A stretch of DNA of 64,000 bases from Ctenosaura bakeri (lineage: Eukaryota > Chordata > Lepidosauria > Squamata > Iguanidae), in assembly GCA_948474755.1 (NCBI GenBank), contig CAOLHI010001821.1:310001-374000 (forward strand), written 5' to 3'. The notes under the pieces are model-generated. The model saw only the letters and a list, made by a program, of their open reading frames with translations. It had not been told where the DNA came from and did no database searches. Both the position numbers and the translations under genes were made by a program. Of this stretch, positions 39,438-51,080 are shown piece after piece (positions within the stretch are counted from its first letter, which is position 1; each line of letters starts with the position of its first letter).

Positions 39438-39515
39438 AGAGAGAGAGAGAGAGAGAGAGAAGAAAGAAAAGAAAAGAAAAGAAAAGAAAAGAAAAGAAAA
39501 GAAAAGAAAAGAAAG
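39358..39515. repeat. Compound (GAAA)n-(GA)n-(GAAAA)n microsatellite
   Basis: Three blocks in order: GAAA units to about 39438, GA units to about 39461, then GAAAA units to about 39512. The strand is purely purine over about 155 bp. Overlapping Lys/Arg/Glu-rich and Phe/Leu/Ser-rich open frames on both strands come from it and are not genes. Confidence 0.97.
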
Positions 39516-39519
39516 ACGG

Positions 39520-40560
39520 ACTTTTCTGCCTCACCACTTTTCTTCTCGGAAAAAAAAAAAAAGCCAAACCAATTGCCAGAAGAGCACACTGACCATTTCA
39601 AATATATTCAATAAAACCTTTTGAAAGTAGTAATTACTGGTCTTCAGAAAATAAAACAGCAATCCTTTGAAACGGAACAGTCATGCTTGCCTTTTATCCA
39701 ACTACATGCAAACAGTCTTCAAGCTTTCCTTGGCTTTAGGAGAGCTACCATTAACTCTGCAGTGGCTTCTACTTTCATTTACTTCTCTTTGATGTCCCAG
39801 GGAAGCTAATTTTAGGGCACTTCCTGTTCCTCTGGGTCAATTCTTCCGTAACATGACTCTGGACTCTCTTATTAGCTAGTAATGTCCTCACAGAAACTCT
39901 TGAAAGCAGTTTGTTCCATGAGAGGATAACACCAGCTCTACTTGGTTGCATTATTACATCGGGGGTATCAATGACAATGGTTACGCTGAAATCCCCAGAG
40001 GTTTCCACTCAAATGTACTTCTGGAGAGTATAAACAAGACCAATTTGGTCACAAACAATTTCATGGGAGGGTTCCAGAAGATTTCAGGGTAAAAAGAGCA
40101 TCAAAGCGACCAGGCTTTTTTTCTTTTCCAAAACCACAACAGTAAGTGACCAAGAATTTTAACAGACTACACAGGGCTATTTGGAGCAACACTGACAAGA
40201 GAACATCAATAACTTGCAGTTTGAGCAAAAATCAGTTTTCAAAGCCTAGTACAGGGATTATATGGACATTTTAAAGGCATGTTCAAGACTGTGTGCTTAG
40301 GGCTAGACATTCACTTTAAAAATAAATGAAACCACTGTTTCTTGCTCATATTTCTAGTGCTGTTTAATAAAAGGAAGCCCGTGGCCATAGTACCAAAGAC
40401 CAATTCTGTTAGTATCTCTCTCTTTTCTCTCAAATGGGACAGTGACTCTCATATGACTTCTTACCTTCACTTCAGAATTCAATGAAGCATAAAGAATTAA
40501 TGACAGAATTGAAAGTGAGTGCTAAGAATAATTCAATCAACAGTCTTGGTCACTTTTTTT
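39520..40560. other. Intron sequence, nothing recognised
   Basis: A short poly(A) run lies at 39550-39562. No repeat family or exon assigned. Confidence 0.55.
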
Positions 40561-40564
40561 AAAA

Positions 40565-40790
40565 AAATTATTTATTTGTATCCCGCCTCTCCATATGGAT
40601 CAAGGCAGCGAACACCTTACAAGTAGCATGTATTTCGATACATTTCTATACATGCCCCCAACAAGCTGGGTACTCATTTTACCGACCTGCGGAAGGATGG
40701 AAGGCTGAGTCAACCTTGGAGCCGGGCAGGATCAAACTCACAACCTTGTGGCTTGCAGTACTGGCATTTAGTCACTGCACTTTGATAAGG
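40565..40790 (-). mobile_element. tRNA-derived SINE with L2-like tail
   Basis: Plus strand: TTATTTATTTGTATCCCGCC (complement of a GGCGGGATA-AATAAA tail), then CCCAACAAGCTGGGTACTCA, GGATGGAAGGCTGAGTCAAC and GGCATTTAGTCACTGCACTT. Same family and orientation as 4935-5150, and better preserved. Confidence 0.8.
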
Positions 40791-42115
40791 TGGTAGTTTA
40801 CCATAATATCTCAAGAAATAAGCTAGCTATGTTATTTTTCTTAAATTTCCTCAGATTTAAAATATTCCATAAAAGTTAAGGAATAAAATTGCCTTCAGTC
40901 TTATGAAGGAACTCCCATATAACAACTGTGTGTAGGTTATGCTCTACAGATATATGTGGACCAAATTTTGGGGTGACTGTGTTAAAGTTAATTGGGTCAT
41001 TTTAAACAGTTGTCTGAATAACAGTTGTCTGTGAAGCTTTATTGCTTGTTCTCCACTCTACTCTTGCCCTAAAAACCACAAGAGCCTACACCAAAGGCCA
41101 ACACTTATTTGTTTTGCATTTGCACTACTGTTACAAAAACCATTTCTTATTGGTCATATACTGCCTTCTAATATTTGTGTTTTAAATTTCTCTTCCCTTT
41201 CTCTCCATGTAATAATTAAGCCTCCCTCCTTAGTATTTTCTCCATGATCTCTAGTGAGATTGTTTCTTCCTCTCTAACTCTTGGGCAGATTATACAATTA
41301 GCATATATTTAGAAGTGGTGCTCTCTCAAGTGATACAAACGCATCTGTTTGTCTTGGTACAAGCTTTTTGTACTGCCTGTATCTTGCAAATTTACTTTAA
41401 TTTTATGATTGGTAATCATAACTAGGACTTCACTGCAAATCTGATTGCTGAGGCAGTATCTGCTTGGAAAACCCACTGCTGAAGTGAAAATGTGTTATCT
41501 GCTGGGAGAATGTATTTTCATATAAAGTCTAGTTTGACACCTAGAAAGAGTGTGTAATAAGAACCCCAATAATACAAGCTACAAACCAATGCAAATCTTC
41601 TATTATCCTGAAATCCTGAATTTTACAGGTTGTTAGGGTAATAAGTTGAATAATGTTTTAAACTTAATATTATAAGCTATGTGGAGATTTTTTTACAATT
41701 TTATAATAGACATTTTTTATCAAGTACTGGACTGTTTATCTTGCAGACAGTTACACAAAAATAGAAGATATCATGTGCAAAAGAGAGAAAACTGAGGTAG
41801 TTAGTTTCATTAACTTGGCTGTGTAATGCTAGCATGAATTTCCCTGAAATTATCCTTTTTTTTTGGTCAAAAATTGATAAAATATGTAACAGACAAATAT
41901 GATGACAACTGCTTTTGCTGCATTCACCAGTTTTCTATCCAATACAATTTCACAGAAACACTGTACTCCTGAGATCAGCTGGCTGGGAATTCTGAGAGAT
42001 ATAGTCCAAAAGTAACCTTTCCAAGCTCTGAATTACATTGATGGACTAGATAAACAATTAGTCTGTTCTAGAAGGGCTCTTTTGTTACATTCCCAGAGAT
42101 ATCCAATAGTTCAAA
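40791..42115. other. Intron sequence with an old repeat phrase
   Basis: 41970-42030 (GGCTGGGAATTCTGAGAGAT, ATAGTCCAAAAGTAACCTTT) resembles a common degraded squamate DNA-transposon phrase. Nothing else recognised. Confidence 0.45.
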
Positions 42116-42117
42116 CA

Positions 42118-42343
42118 CAGGGCCCTTTTACACTACAAAGTTATAACACTATGATTCTCTCTACCTGCCATAACTACATACTGTGGATTCCCAAGACTTG
42201 TTGTCTGTTGAGATACCAGACCTCTCTCGCTGAGAATTCTAAAATATCCTTCTGCAAACTAGAAACACCAGGATTCCATATGACAGAACCATGACAGTAA
42301 AAATGGAATCAAAATGTTATAATTATATAGTATGAAAAGGCCT
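42118..42343. mobile_element. hAT-like foldback MITE, diverged copy
   Basis: The left end AGGGCCCTTTTACACTACAA pairs with the right end TATATAGTATGAAAAGGCCT. The interior carries GCTGAGAATTCTAAAATATC and ACACCAGGATTCCATA, as in copies 1 and 2. About 226 bp and more diverged. Confidence 0.7.
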
Positions 42344-44455
42344 GCTGCTGTGGAGTTAATAGAGAATCTCTGTACCATGTTGAAGTATACAGTTATCATG
42401 ACAACTGTGTCATCAATTAAGAATGTGACCATCTCTTTTTCCCTCATGTAGTTCTAGTTGTAGCTGCCATATGACACTCACAAATATTCACAATGAGATA
42501 GTGAAATGGCATGACTGGATCCTACCCTTCAAAACACTGTGAATGTAAATCAGTCAAACTGACTGAAAATAAATGTTGTAAAAGCAGTTTTAAAATGGTT
42601 TCAAAATTAAGAAGATTAAAATCCCCATTTGACCATGCAATGCAATTTCCCTTCTATTTGATAAAGATTAAGAACAAGCTCTGGGTCTGATTATTCTCCA
42701 ACTAATGTACATGCAAATGAGGAGGTGATTCAATCAGTTTTTTTTACAAAATTGAAAAATGTAGGGAGAGTTAGTCCCCTCATAGAAGTTGTTAGTCAAC
42801 TTCTTTAATGAAAATCCAACTACTATAGGCATTTCTTGATTCTTGAGGGAAGAAATGGTCATTTTTTTATTTTTTTATTACTCTACAATTAATATAAACA
42901 CATTTAAAATCCCATGTTAAGTACAGTAATTGTTGTTTGGACTTCTAGTAGCTTATACAATGATAACATGATAAATCCCTGTATTAAATTTCTGCACCAC
43001 CCCTGGAGTTTTATTTTGAGATGTATCTGGCATATCTATGATTAATTAGTACAAAAAGTACTGAAAGCAAGATGCCTGCTGATGCCTGCCTAGCATGGGC
43101 AATGTGCTACCTAGTGGGTATGCATTCAGCTACGCCACAGCTGAATGCATTTTTTAAGCTTCTCTTACTGTATTATTATCTTGACACACAGCTGCATGCT
43201 GCTTTCTCAGAAATAGAGAACTGAGGCAGGTGATGCATGTATTGATTTGGAATAATGGGATCTAGTTCAGTGATGGTGCATAAATATCTCCATCACGGCA
43301 CTGAGAAATCCTCAAAGACAACAATGTAGTGTTATTTCTACTGCTTACCACTTCCCTTGAGACTCAGCTAGCACTTGAAATTGGCAGGTGTAGGAACTGT
43401 CAATCCACTCTATTTCTGCTGGGGTAGAGGGTGCTCCATGATCAATTGAAAGTAGGAACCAAAATCCTCTCTTGCTATTCCTCCCCACCTGAAGATAGTG
43501 AAATATTTCCTGCTGCCATCGATGTATGTGAGCATTTGTAAGGATATTTTTTCTGTAAATTGTGAAACTGTGCAACTGTACAGTTGTGCCAAGTTAAGAT
43601 AGTTGCTGCCTTGTTGCATAAGATTTCAAAAATTAAATTGTAGACACATCAGATGGGTCATTTGTGCCATTTTCATCAGTCTTTTGTGTTTGCTGAGCAT
43701 GTGTGTGTGTCCATGTGTGCACTTTGCTTTACAAAAGGAAAATAATTTTGTGCAGAGACATTTTGGAAAAACTGCTGAACTCCCCCCCCCAAAAAAAGAA
43801 AAAGAAAAAAAAAGAAAACCACCCCTTGACTTGTGTTCATGCTGGATGTAAGAATGCTTTCAAGGGCTAGCAATTTGGTAGCAGATTGTCTTGATATGAT
43901 CAGACAAACCATCTTATTAAGAACAAGAAATTTTGGAACTGTTTTCTCATATTCTAAGATTCACATAAAGATGACAGGAAGTTTCCCAACTGAATGTGTT
44001 ATGTGTGAATGATCTGGCCAAACCCCCAAAGTCTCACCCACCCAATGAAGATCAGAATTGGAATTTTGAAGGGTGTATTTCAGACTCTTAGGGCTGGGAT
44101 AATGACTTCCAGTTAAGAAGCAAATTGTTTTAATAAAAGGAGTAATTCCTCTTCCACTTGGTAGATATTATTAGCCTAAACTATTACAAGAGATGTAAAA
44201 CCACTGTTGTTCCCTGAGCTTTTGCTTTTTATCCTTCCTTGCGGCTTAAGCAACACTATATAGGATGTAACATCTTTAGCCTTATCTATTAGCCACTTTT
44301 CGAAATATGAGCCAGTGGCAGAAAAAGAAGTGGGGCATTTCTCTTGTCCCTTCCTCGATGCTTTAGTGGAGCCAGGGCTTATAGGTTCAATATGCTAGGG
44401 ACTTATATGAAATCAGGGAGAATGATGTCATGTAATTCCTAGTCCCTCTGGACTT
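42344..44455. other. Intron sequence, nothing recognised
   Basis: 42540-42730 is compositionally even and repeat-free, so a possible conserved non-coding segment, but I have no evidence beyond appearance. A C-run and A-rich tract lie at 43783-43818. Confidence 0.5.
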
Positions 44456-44637
44456 AGGACCTTTCTGCACTACACTGCTATTATTCCACTTTCGGCATCC
44501 TGTGGAATTCTACTGAGACCAAAGAGCTCTCTGGCTCAGAATTCAAAATGCCACCCCCCTTAACTGCAAACCCCAGGATTCCATAAGATGTTGAGTGTGG
44601 AATAATAGCACTATAACAGTGTAGTGCTGAAAGGCTC
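44456..44637. mobile_element. hAT-like foldback MITE
   Basis: The left end AGGACCTTTCTGCACTACAC pairs with the right end GTGTAGTGCTGAAAGGCTC. The inner arms TATTATTCCACTTTC and GTGGAATAATAGCAC also pair. Closest to copy 1 at 16062, with a shortened centre. Confidence 0.8.
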
Positions 44638-45850
44638 TTGGCTGCAATCTTCTGTGGCCTGTGCTTCAGAATTAGGAACCAAATGCAATCAGGGCCGCAG
44701 TCTGCAAGTAAGCTTTCTGCAGCTTGCTTGCAGAAAGTACTACCTGTTTCTAGTGAGGCATCAGGAAAAAGGCTTGAATTCTGCATGCACTACTTAATTA
44801 TGTAACTACCTTAGCTGTGTATCATATCTCCAGGTCCAATACCCCCAAACCTACTTTACTAGGCACCAGCCATGTGGAGAGAACAGTCCATTCTGTTGGT
44901 GACTAGAGCCAGGCAGACGATGTTTCCAGTCCACCTCCCACAACAAATGAGACTGAGGGAAGAAAGGGCAACAGTGGTCCTGCTTCTGATTGCTGCCCGG
45001 TATAGCAGACTGGTATGGGAGGAGCTACAATTGTGGCAATAGTGGCATGATTCTGACTACATAGAGACCATGAATCTACTATGGATGTATAGTTTAACGC
45101 ATCTGTAAATCTGATCCTGAATTCTAGCCCCAAATCATAAAACAGCTATTATATCCTTCAATGAAGGGAACAAAAAACAAACAAAAAATCACACATAGTC
45201 CTAAGACAGTTATTTTTTATATAATGCCTATGGCAGAGGTACAAATCACAAAGATCCAGCATTTAGAGAGTAAGCCATTCCATATATTTGCATCCTCTAA
45301 GGGTTGTTTTTAATTAACAGATTAAATATGTCTCTCTCCATTATTTCACAAATACCTATATGCACTTCAAACATGCAAGAAACACAAAGTTACCTATTTA
45401 TCACTTCCAGATCAAGAATGAGGCATAATTAAGCCCAATATTGTGTTTTGCGTGGAGAACACATGAGCAATAAAACATACTTGTTGTGTGTTTTCTAAAT
45501 TTGAGAGCTGTCCTACACATGCACTAGGAACAAAAATTACAGGCAAAAACAGGAATAGAGAAAATCCAGCCCTCATACAAATTTCATGAATCCTATTGAG
45601 AATGAATGCTGCTAGCATGCAGCCTAACAAGGTGAAAATACAACAGGAATAATTGGGAAGGCAAATTACATTCCAACAGCAAATCATTCTGTCTTCAAAC
45701 CTTCAATTTTCTCTCTGAAAAATCTCAGTATCCGAACGAGGAGGGTTTTATATAGTAGGCTGTAAAGATATGGTAACTATTTTCTATCATGTTTTCTGTG
45801 GCAAAGTTTTAACATTAATGCACCCTAGCTTCCACCCAAGAGTTACAGAT
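44638..45850. other. Intron sequence, nothing recognised
   Basis: No classified repeat or exon identified. Confidence 0.55.
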
Positions 45851-46303
45851 GAATCATAGAATAAGAACAGTCCACAAGGGCCATCCAGTTCAACCCCCTG
45901 CCTCACAGGAACACACGTCAAAGTACAGTAGAGTCCCGTTTATCCGACGCTCAGTTATCCGACCATCCGGATTAACCGACGTCGTGACGGCTGGGGGGCA
46001 TGGCTGTGGGCATTTCCACGCTCCCAGACATGCCCCTAGGCCCACCCCGACACGCCCCCGACATGCCCCTCAATGGCAGCCGCCATGGGCGTCCGGGTAA
46101 TCCGACCCTTTCGGTTATCCGATGCTGCGGCCGCCCATTTGGGTCGGATAACCAGGACTCTAATGTACTCCCAAAGTACTCCATCCAGCCTCTATTTAAA
46201 AAAACCCAAAGAAGGAGACTCCACCACACTCCGAGGCAGTATATTCCACTGCCAGACAGCTCTGATTCTCAGGAAGTTCTTCCTGAGGTTCAGGTGGAAC
46301 TAA
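45851..46303 (-). mobile_element. CR1 LINE 3' fragment, interrupted
   Basis: 45851-45925 (GAATCATAGAATAAGAACAG ... CAAGGGCCATCCAGTTCAAC) and 46168-46303 (AAGAAGGAGACTCCACCACA ... AGGAAGTTCTTCCTGAGGTT) are two parts of one reverse-oriented CR1 end. The gap is filled by the 240-bp element at 45926-46165. The CR1 is 5'-truncated. Confidence 0.9.
45926..46165. mobile_element. Tigger/pogo-like non-autonomous DNA transposon
   Basis: The 23-bp ends CAGTAGAGTCCCGTTTATCC... and ...GGATAACCAGGACTCTAATG are inverted repeats with few mismatches, and TA flanks both sides (45924-45925, 46166-46167). TA duplication and CAGTA-type termini fit the Tc1/mariner superfamily, pogo/Tigger group. The 240-bp interior is GC-rich (CGACACGCCCCCGACATG), has ATCCGA words repeated near both ends, and contains no transposase frame. 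Confidence 0.85.
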
Positions 46304-46755
46304 CATGTTCAGGTGAATATGTCAATTATGAACATATTTTTCTTGTCAGAAAGCAGTCAAATGAACTGCAGTCTGTAAAGCATGTATTCTTTTTAAATGT
46401 AGAATTTTAAATAACACAGGTAAACTTGTATTATTAATGGCATGATAGGAATGGAAATGTCTACTTGTTTCATTCTTGCACATATGAATGAAAAATTTCA
46501 AAATATTTTCTTGACAGGATAGGATCCTGATTTGTGCATTTTAAATTATTGCTTTCCACCCAGCATGAGAAGGTCACACACAATTTTTTTTTTACAGAAA
46601 ATATTGTTTTTCTTGTGAAAAAACAATGGTTTTTTTGTGCAAAAGCCACCATGTTAAAAATACCAGAATGGCTGAACTTTTCATTCCCACCAAAGAACAA
46701 AAAGTCTTGCAGCAACTGCCATTTTTTAAGGGGAGGGGGTGGAACCTTGTAGAGA
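46304..46755. other. Intron sequence with a possible copy of the palindrome-rich repeat
   Basis: 46480-46690 has AATTTCAAAATATTTTC, TTTTTTACAGAAAATATTG and CTTGTGAAAAAACAATGG, reminiscent of copies A-C but without clear ends. Confidence 0.4.
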
Positions 46756-46756
46756 G

Positions 46757-46940
46757 CCAGCATTGTCTAGTGGTTTAAGCAGCGGACTATGACCCTGAAG
46801 ACCAGGGTTTGATCCCCTGCCATGAAAACCCACTGGGTCACAGCTCCAGAAAACCCTAAGATAGGTTCATCTTGGAGTCACCATAAGTTGGAAATGACTT
46901 TGAAGGCAGACAACAGCAGCAGCAGCAGCAGCAACAACAA
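46757..46940 (+). mobile_element. Sauria-type SINE with CAG/CAA tail
   Basis: Head CCAGCATTGTCTAGTGGTTT, GACCAGGGTTTGATCCCCTG (B-box region), body, then CACCATAAGTTGGAAATGAC and a tail of ACAACAGCAGCAGCAGCAGC followed by AACAACAA. The tail has partly changed from CAA to CAG repeats. About 185 bp and well preserved. Confidence 0.92.
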
Positions 46941-48555
46941 AATGGAACCTTGTGTCATGTCTGAGATACCTTTTCTCATAAAGGATAAGCAAATAGATAA
47001 TATTCTTTGCATTTTTATTGTGGAACAGAAATTTAATTTTTCAGTTCAAAGCCATTCATTCTTCAGCCACTGAATAAGGTTTGATTTTCTCACAGCTTCA
47101 TAGAATTGAAACCCGGAATGATGCTCAGGAGCCTTAACTAAATTTCTCAGCATGATCTCTCTCACTCCCCATGAGTGATCAACCTATACCTTGTGACACA
47201 CTAGAATTTACATAGAATTAAATATACTGTCTTTAAAATAATTCATTCTTTTTCTCTGAAGTTCTACTGGAGATAATACAACAAAGTTGTCAGAACATGT
47301 ATTTATCATGTTCAAAGAAAGATCTAGCTTTGAGAATTCTTGAAGGGATTAGAATCAAAATAGTTTCTGACTGAATATTCTTCCTATGACCATTAGCACT
47401 TCAGACAAAGAGAAAGAGCCATTTCAAAGATGAAATAATTGATTCTATTTAAATTCTGAGTTATCACTCCAATTGTTTGATTGTTCATTCTTCCACATAT
47501 GAAGGAGGATATTGTGTGATGTTTGGAACACCTGCCAGAAAGATTAAAGCAGCTAAAGATCAGGAACATGTATTTCACTTTTACTTAATTTAACATTGCT
47601 TTGAAATATTGTGTAATATTCCAATTAGAGCCTTTAATTTATTCCAATTATCTTACTTTATTTAGATTTATGAACTATGCAGTTGACATAATCTGCTCTG
47701 TGGCTTTCTGAAATATATTTCTTTCGATGTTCTTATGTCTTTCTTTCCATACAGAAACTGAATGTAGGAGTGCTGTAAGACCCTGGGGACTGGGCCGAAT
47801 GGTATAAAAGTTTACACTTACAATTATCCAAATGTGTTGAATTAAATGTGTTAGTTGAGTTATGCTTTCTCTATTTGGAGGAACTTCAATAAATCCTATA
47901 CCAATTTTTCTTGTATTATGAAGTGACTGAAGTTATTTGAAGTGAATAAAAGATTCAGCAATCAAAAGTGCTGCCTTGGAAAATATTAAATTATTGGGTT
48001 GATACAACTATGTAGTGAGCTTAAACACCATTGGGAAATAACATGTTGAACACCAAAAATTATTCCACTGAGGAAGACCAGTAAATTTGCCCCATAACTT
48101 CCCAGGAGTGGTTGTTTGCCATCTGTCATCTTATACAGACTGTATACATAGAGGCGTTTTTTTTTTACTGTGTATCTTGTCATCATGACATGATTAAATA
48201 TAGATGTTTTGCATTAATATTAATATTGATATTCTACGTTTGGAATTGCTGGACTTTATTCAGGCCTGCATTTCAATTATTACTTACCTTTTTCTTTTAA
48301 AATCTACATAGGCTCTTAGTATTTAAAATTTTTTAAACCTTTTTTTTAAATAATATATGGATGCTTGTATCTTTTCACTGAGGTTGATTATACATTATAG
48401 TCTCATTTGGAATGAGGCCTGCTCATCCTCTTCCAAATTGAAATAAATCCCTCCAACTTGTAGAAGAAATCAGTTCAGCTACTTTGGATGTAAATCTCTT
48501 TCCACATCATTTTGAGGTTAGATGAGTTATTGAAAAGCCACTCTTTTGCTTTATA
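46941..48555. other. Intron sequence, nothing recognised
   Basis: AT-rich. 47560-47720 is even in composition and repeat-free. No exon assigned. Confidence 0.5.
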
Positions 48556-48559
48556 ATCA

Positions 48560-48890
48560 GTAGAGATGGAAAGAATATTTTAAAATATTTGAAAAATGGT
48601 CAAGGACATGTTTTGTGAATATTGAGAAACCCTGATGAGAAGAATTCTGGCATGACATGAATCTTCACAGTTAAGGACATATTATGTGCAAAATTTGCAT
48701 GTGGCTGTTTTACACAGGAAACAGCATTTTCTGTGCGGAAAATAAGATTTCAATGCAGAAATTTTAACTCATGTTGTTTTCTGTGCAGAAATCAGCATAT
48801 TCTCTGCAAGAATTAATACTTCTGCATTGAAATATTATTTTCCTTGAGAAAATGCTGTTGCACTGTGTAGTAATGGATTATTTTCGAACT
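48560..48890. mobile_element. Palindrome-rich dispersed repeat, copy C
   Basis: Starts GTAGAGATGGAAAGAATATT, the same end as copies A and B. Carries TTTTCTGTGCGGAAAAT (about 48728) and TTTTCTGTGCAGAAATC (about 48777). The right terminus is unclear. Confidence 0.55.
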
Positions 48891-48949
48891 GACCCTTAGA
48901 CATTATGATAGTACTTTTCTTTATTGTTTAGCTTATGTGATATTATCTG

Positions 48950-51080
48950 TCAGGCACTTTTAAAACAGAAAAAAAAGACACATGTGCTAGAACACAATGG
49001 AAACAATTAGCTCTAGCTATGATAGACAAGAATGAGAAGTGGTTTGGGGATATTATTTCTATTGGTATACATACATTCTGACCTGTAACTGATGGACAAA
49101 TGTCATCAAATCAATGGTATATTCATTTTAGTAGACTTTACAGAGCTATAACTTCAGGGAACTGCCCTTCTATTGTTTCTGAAACTACTCGTTTGCCTTA
49201 TTGGTCTCCCATGTCAATGTCTGAGATAAAGAAGCTGACTGCAGCTCTTGCTCTAAACAAGGCCCCAGAGAAAATATGATGCCTCTAGAAATGTTCAAAT
49301 GCTTTCCTGAGTGATGGGCCCAGATGTTAGCCAGAGTGTTTGCTTACATTAACAATATAATACAATAATTCAAATGGGCTATAGATAGAGTGCAGTTTTA
49401 CCTATTCACAAGAAGAGTGTTAAGCAAAATGCCAACAATTATTGGCCTATTAGTCTTCTGGACATTGATTGTTAATTATATAGAAATACCTGCTAAATAT
49501 ATTAGAGGACTGGGAATCCACTAACCATCTCATTCATCTTGAACAGGTTGCTTTTAGGAAAGGGCAGAGTACTATTGTTCATTGTTTGACTATTTTTTAG
49601 CCTGATAAGGAATTGTCAGTCCTACCAAACATTTATTTGTTGCCTTTGTCAACTTAGTAGCAGCTTTTGACTCAATTGATGGAAACCTGTTGTGGTATAA
49701 ACAGGCCAACACTAATAAAGATATTTGCCTATTGCTTTAAGTCAATATGACTGAGCTGGCATTTCTGGTTCATTAATTGATCCTAATCTCACTAATAAAG
49801 GAGTAAAACAAGGAGGTCTATAAGGATCATCACCTTTTATTTTATACCGTAACAACATAATTCCAGCATTGTCTGGCTCAGAATTTTTTTCCATTTTCAG
49901 CTGGGTGAAAAAAGATTTCTATTTTATATACTGATGATATAGTTTTAATTTCACTTAATTGTATAGGTCTGAGCAGAGCACAGTGTATTTTGTTCTCAAG
50001 AAAAGTAACCATACTAAAACAAAGTGATGGTGCTCAGAAAAAAGACATTCTTATTTTTGATGGTCTACCAGTGGTCACCACAGTGAACAATGTCAGGAAT
50101 TTAAGTACCTTGGCATTCATTTTCCAGAAAATCTCTCCTGGAAGCCCCATACAGAAGCTACCAGAGCATTGGTTTAGAGATCTATTGGAGCAATCCTTCG
50201 ATTTGATAACACTGTAGTGAGTTACTGTTTGTTCGAGCCCTGAAAATATTTCAGAGCCAAGTCACTGCCCAGATTTTGTATGGAGCGGCCATCTGAAGAT
50301 GTGACTCTAAGAAGGCCCTTCTGTAGGCCCTTCAGAATACATTTCTCAAGAAACTATTAAGGCTTCCACCTGGCACTTCTGCAGCTCTGATTTGAGCAGA
50401 AGTCAGTTTTCCTTCCATTAGAATTCACATTCAGTATATTTTCTTTAACTAGTGGAGAACTTTAAAATATTTGTCAGTCAGGGTCATGTTTTGAACAGTT
50501 ATCACACTGCAAAATTTAGAGTTTAGGATATCACAAGTTGCTTCAACTGTATCTTACTCCATTTGACAATTTTTCTATTTTAAATTCATAAAAGAAGCTT
50601 TGAGAATACATTTTTGATTATAGTGCTCAAACGTTAGCAACTTTTAGACTATTAATAACTCTAATTTCTCGAAATGGTATAGACTCTATAAATTTGACCA
50701 TCAAACATTATGTGGCAAAGCTTACATTACCAAAACTTAGGCAAGCTTTTACAGCCCTTTGCTTTCAAACCATGGTTACAACTTTGACTGATGGCAGATA
50801 TTCTCATATACCTTTGGCTTTCCATTTGTGTCTTTGTGGGGCCCAAGAAAATGAGGATTTGCCCCATTTGTTCTTCTGTTCATGATATTCTTAACAAGAA
50901 CCATTTCTAAAACATCTATTCTGTCTTACCTACATTCTAATAGTGTTCCAGAAAAGATTTTCTATCTTATGTCTGATGCTGACTTTATAACTCGCAAGGC
51001 TTCTCTTTTTGCCCTGGCAGCAATGAAAATTCAGGCAACATTTACTGTTATTATAGTTGATTTCTCTGGGGATACTTTTA
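48950..51080 (+). mobile_element. Eroded non-LTR retrotransposon reverse transcriptase
   Basis: In broken plus-strand frames the order of RT motifs is preserved: ALNKAPEK (about 49250), NNYWPISLLDI (about 49432), FRKGQSTIVHCL (about 49555), FVNLVAAFDSID (about 49647), KQGGL.GSSPFILY (about 49808), then LYTDDIVLIS, the catalytic YxDD block with T for A (about 49925). A C-terminal Cys-His-Cys motif CLCGAQENEDLPHLFFC ends at about 50879. Many stops and frameshifts. It is not CR1 and not clearly L2; the clade is unresolved. Confidence 0.75.

Noticed and set aside
39314..39624. Lys/Arg-rich and Phe/Leu-rich overlapping open frames
   Set aside because: Created by the purine-only microsatellite.
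46000..46410. 136-codon Pro/Arg-rich open frame
   Set aside because: Spans the Tigger-like insertion and CR1 3' UTR, both non-coding.
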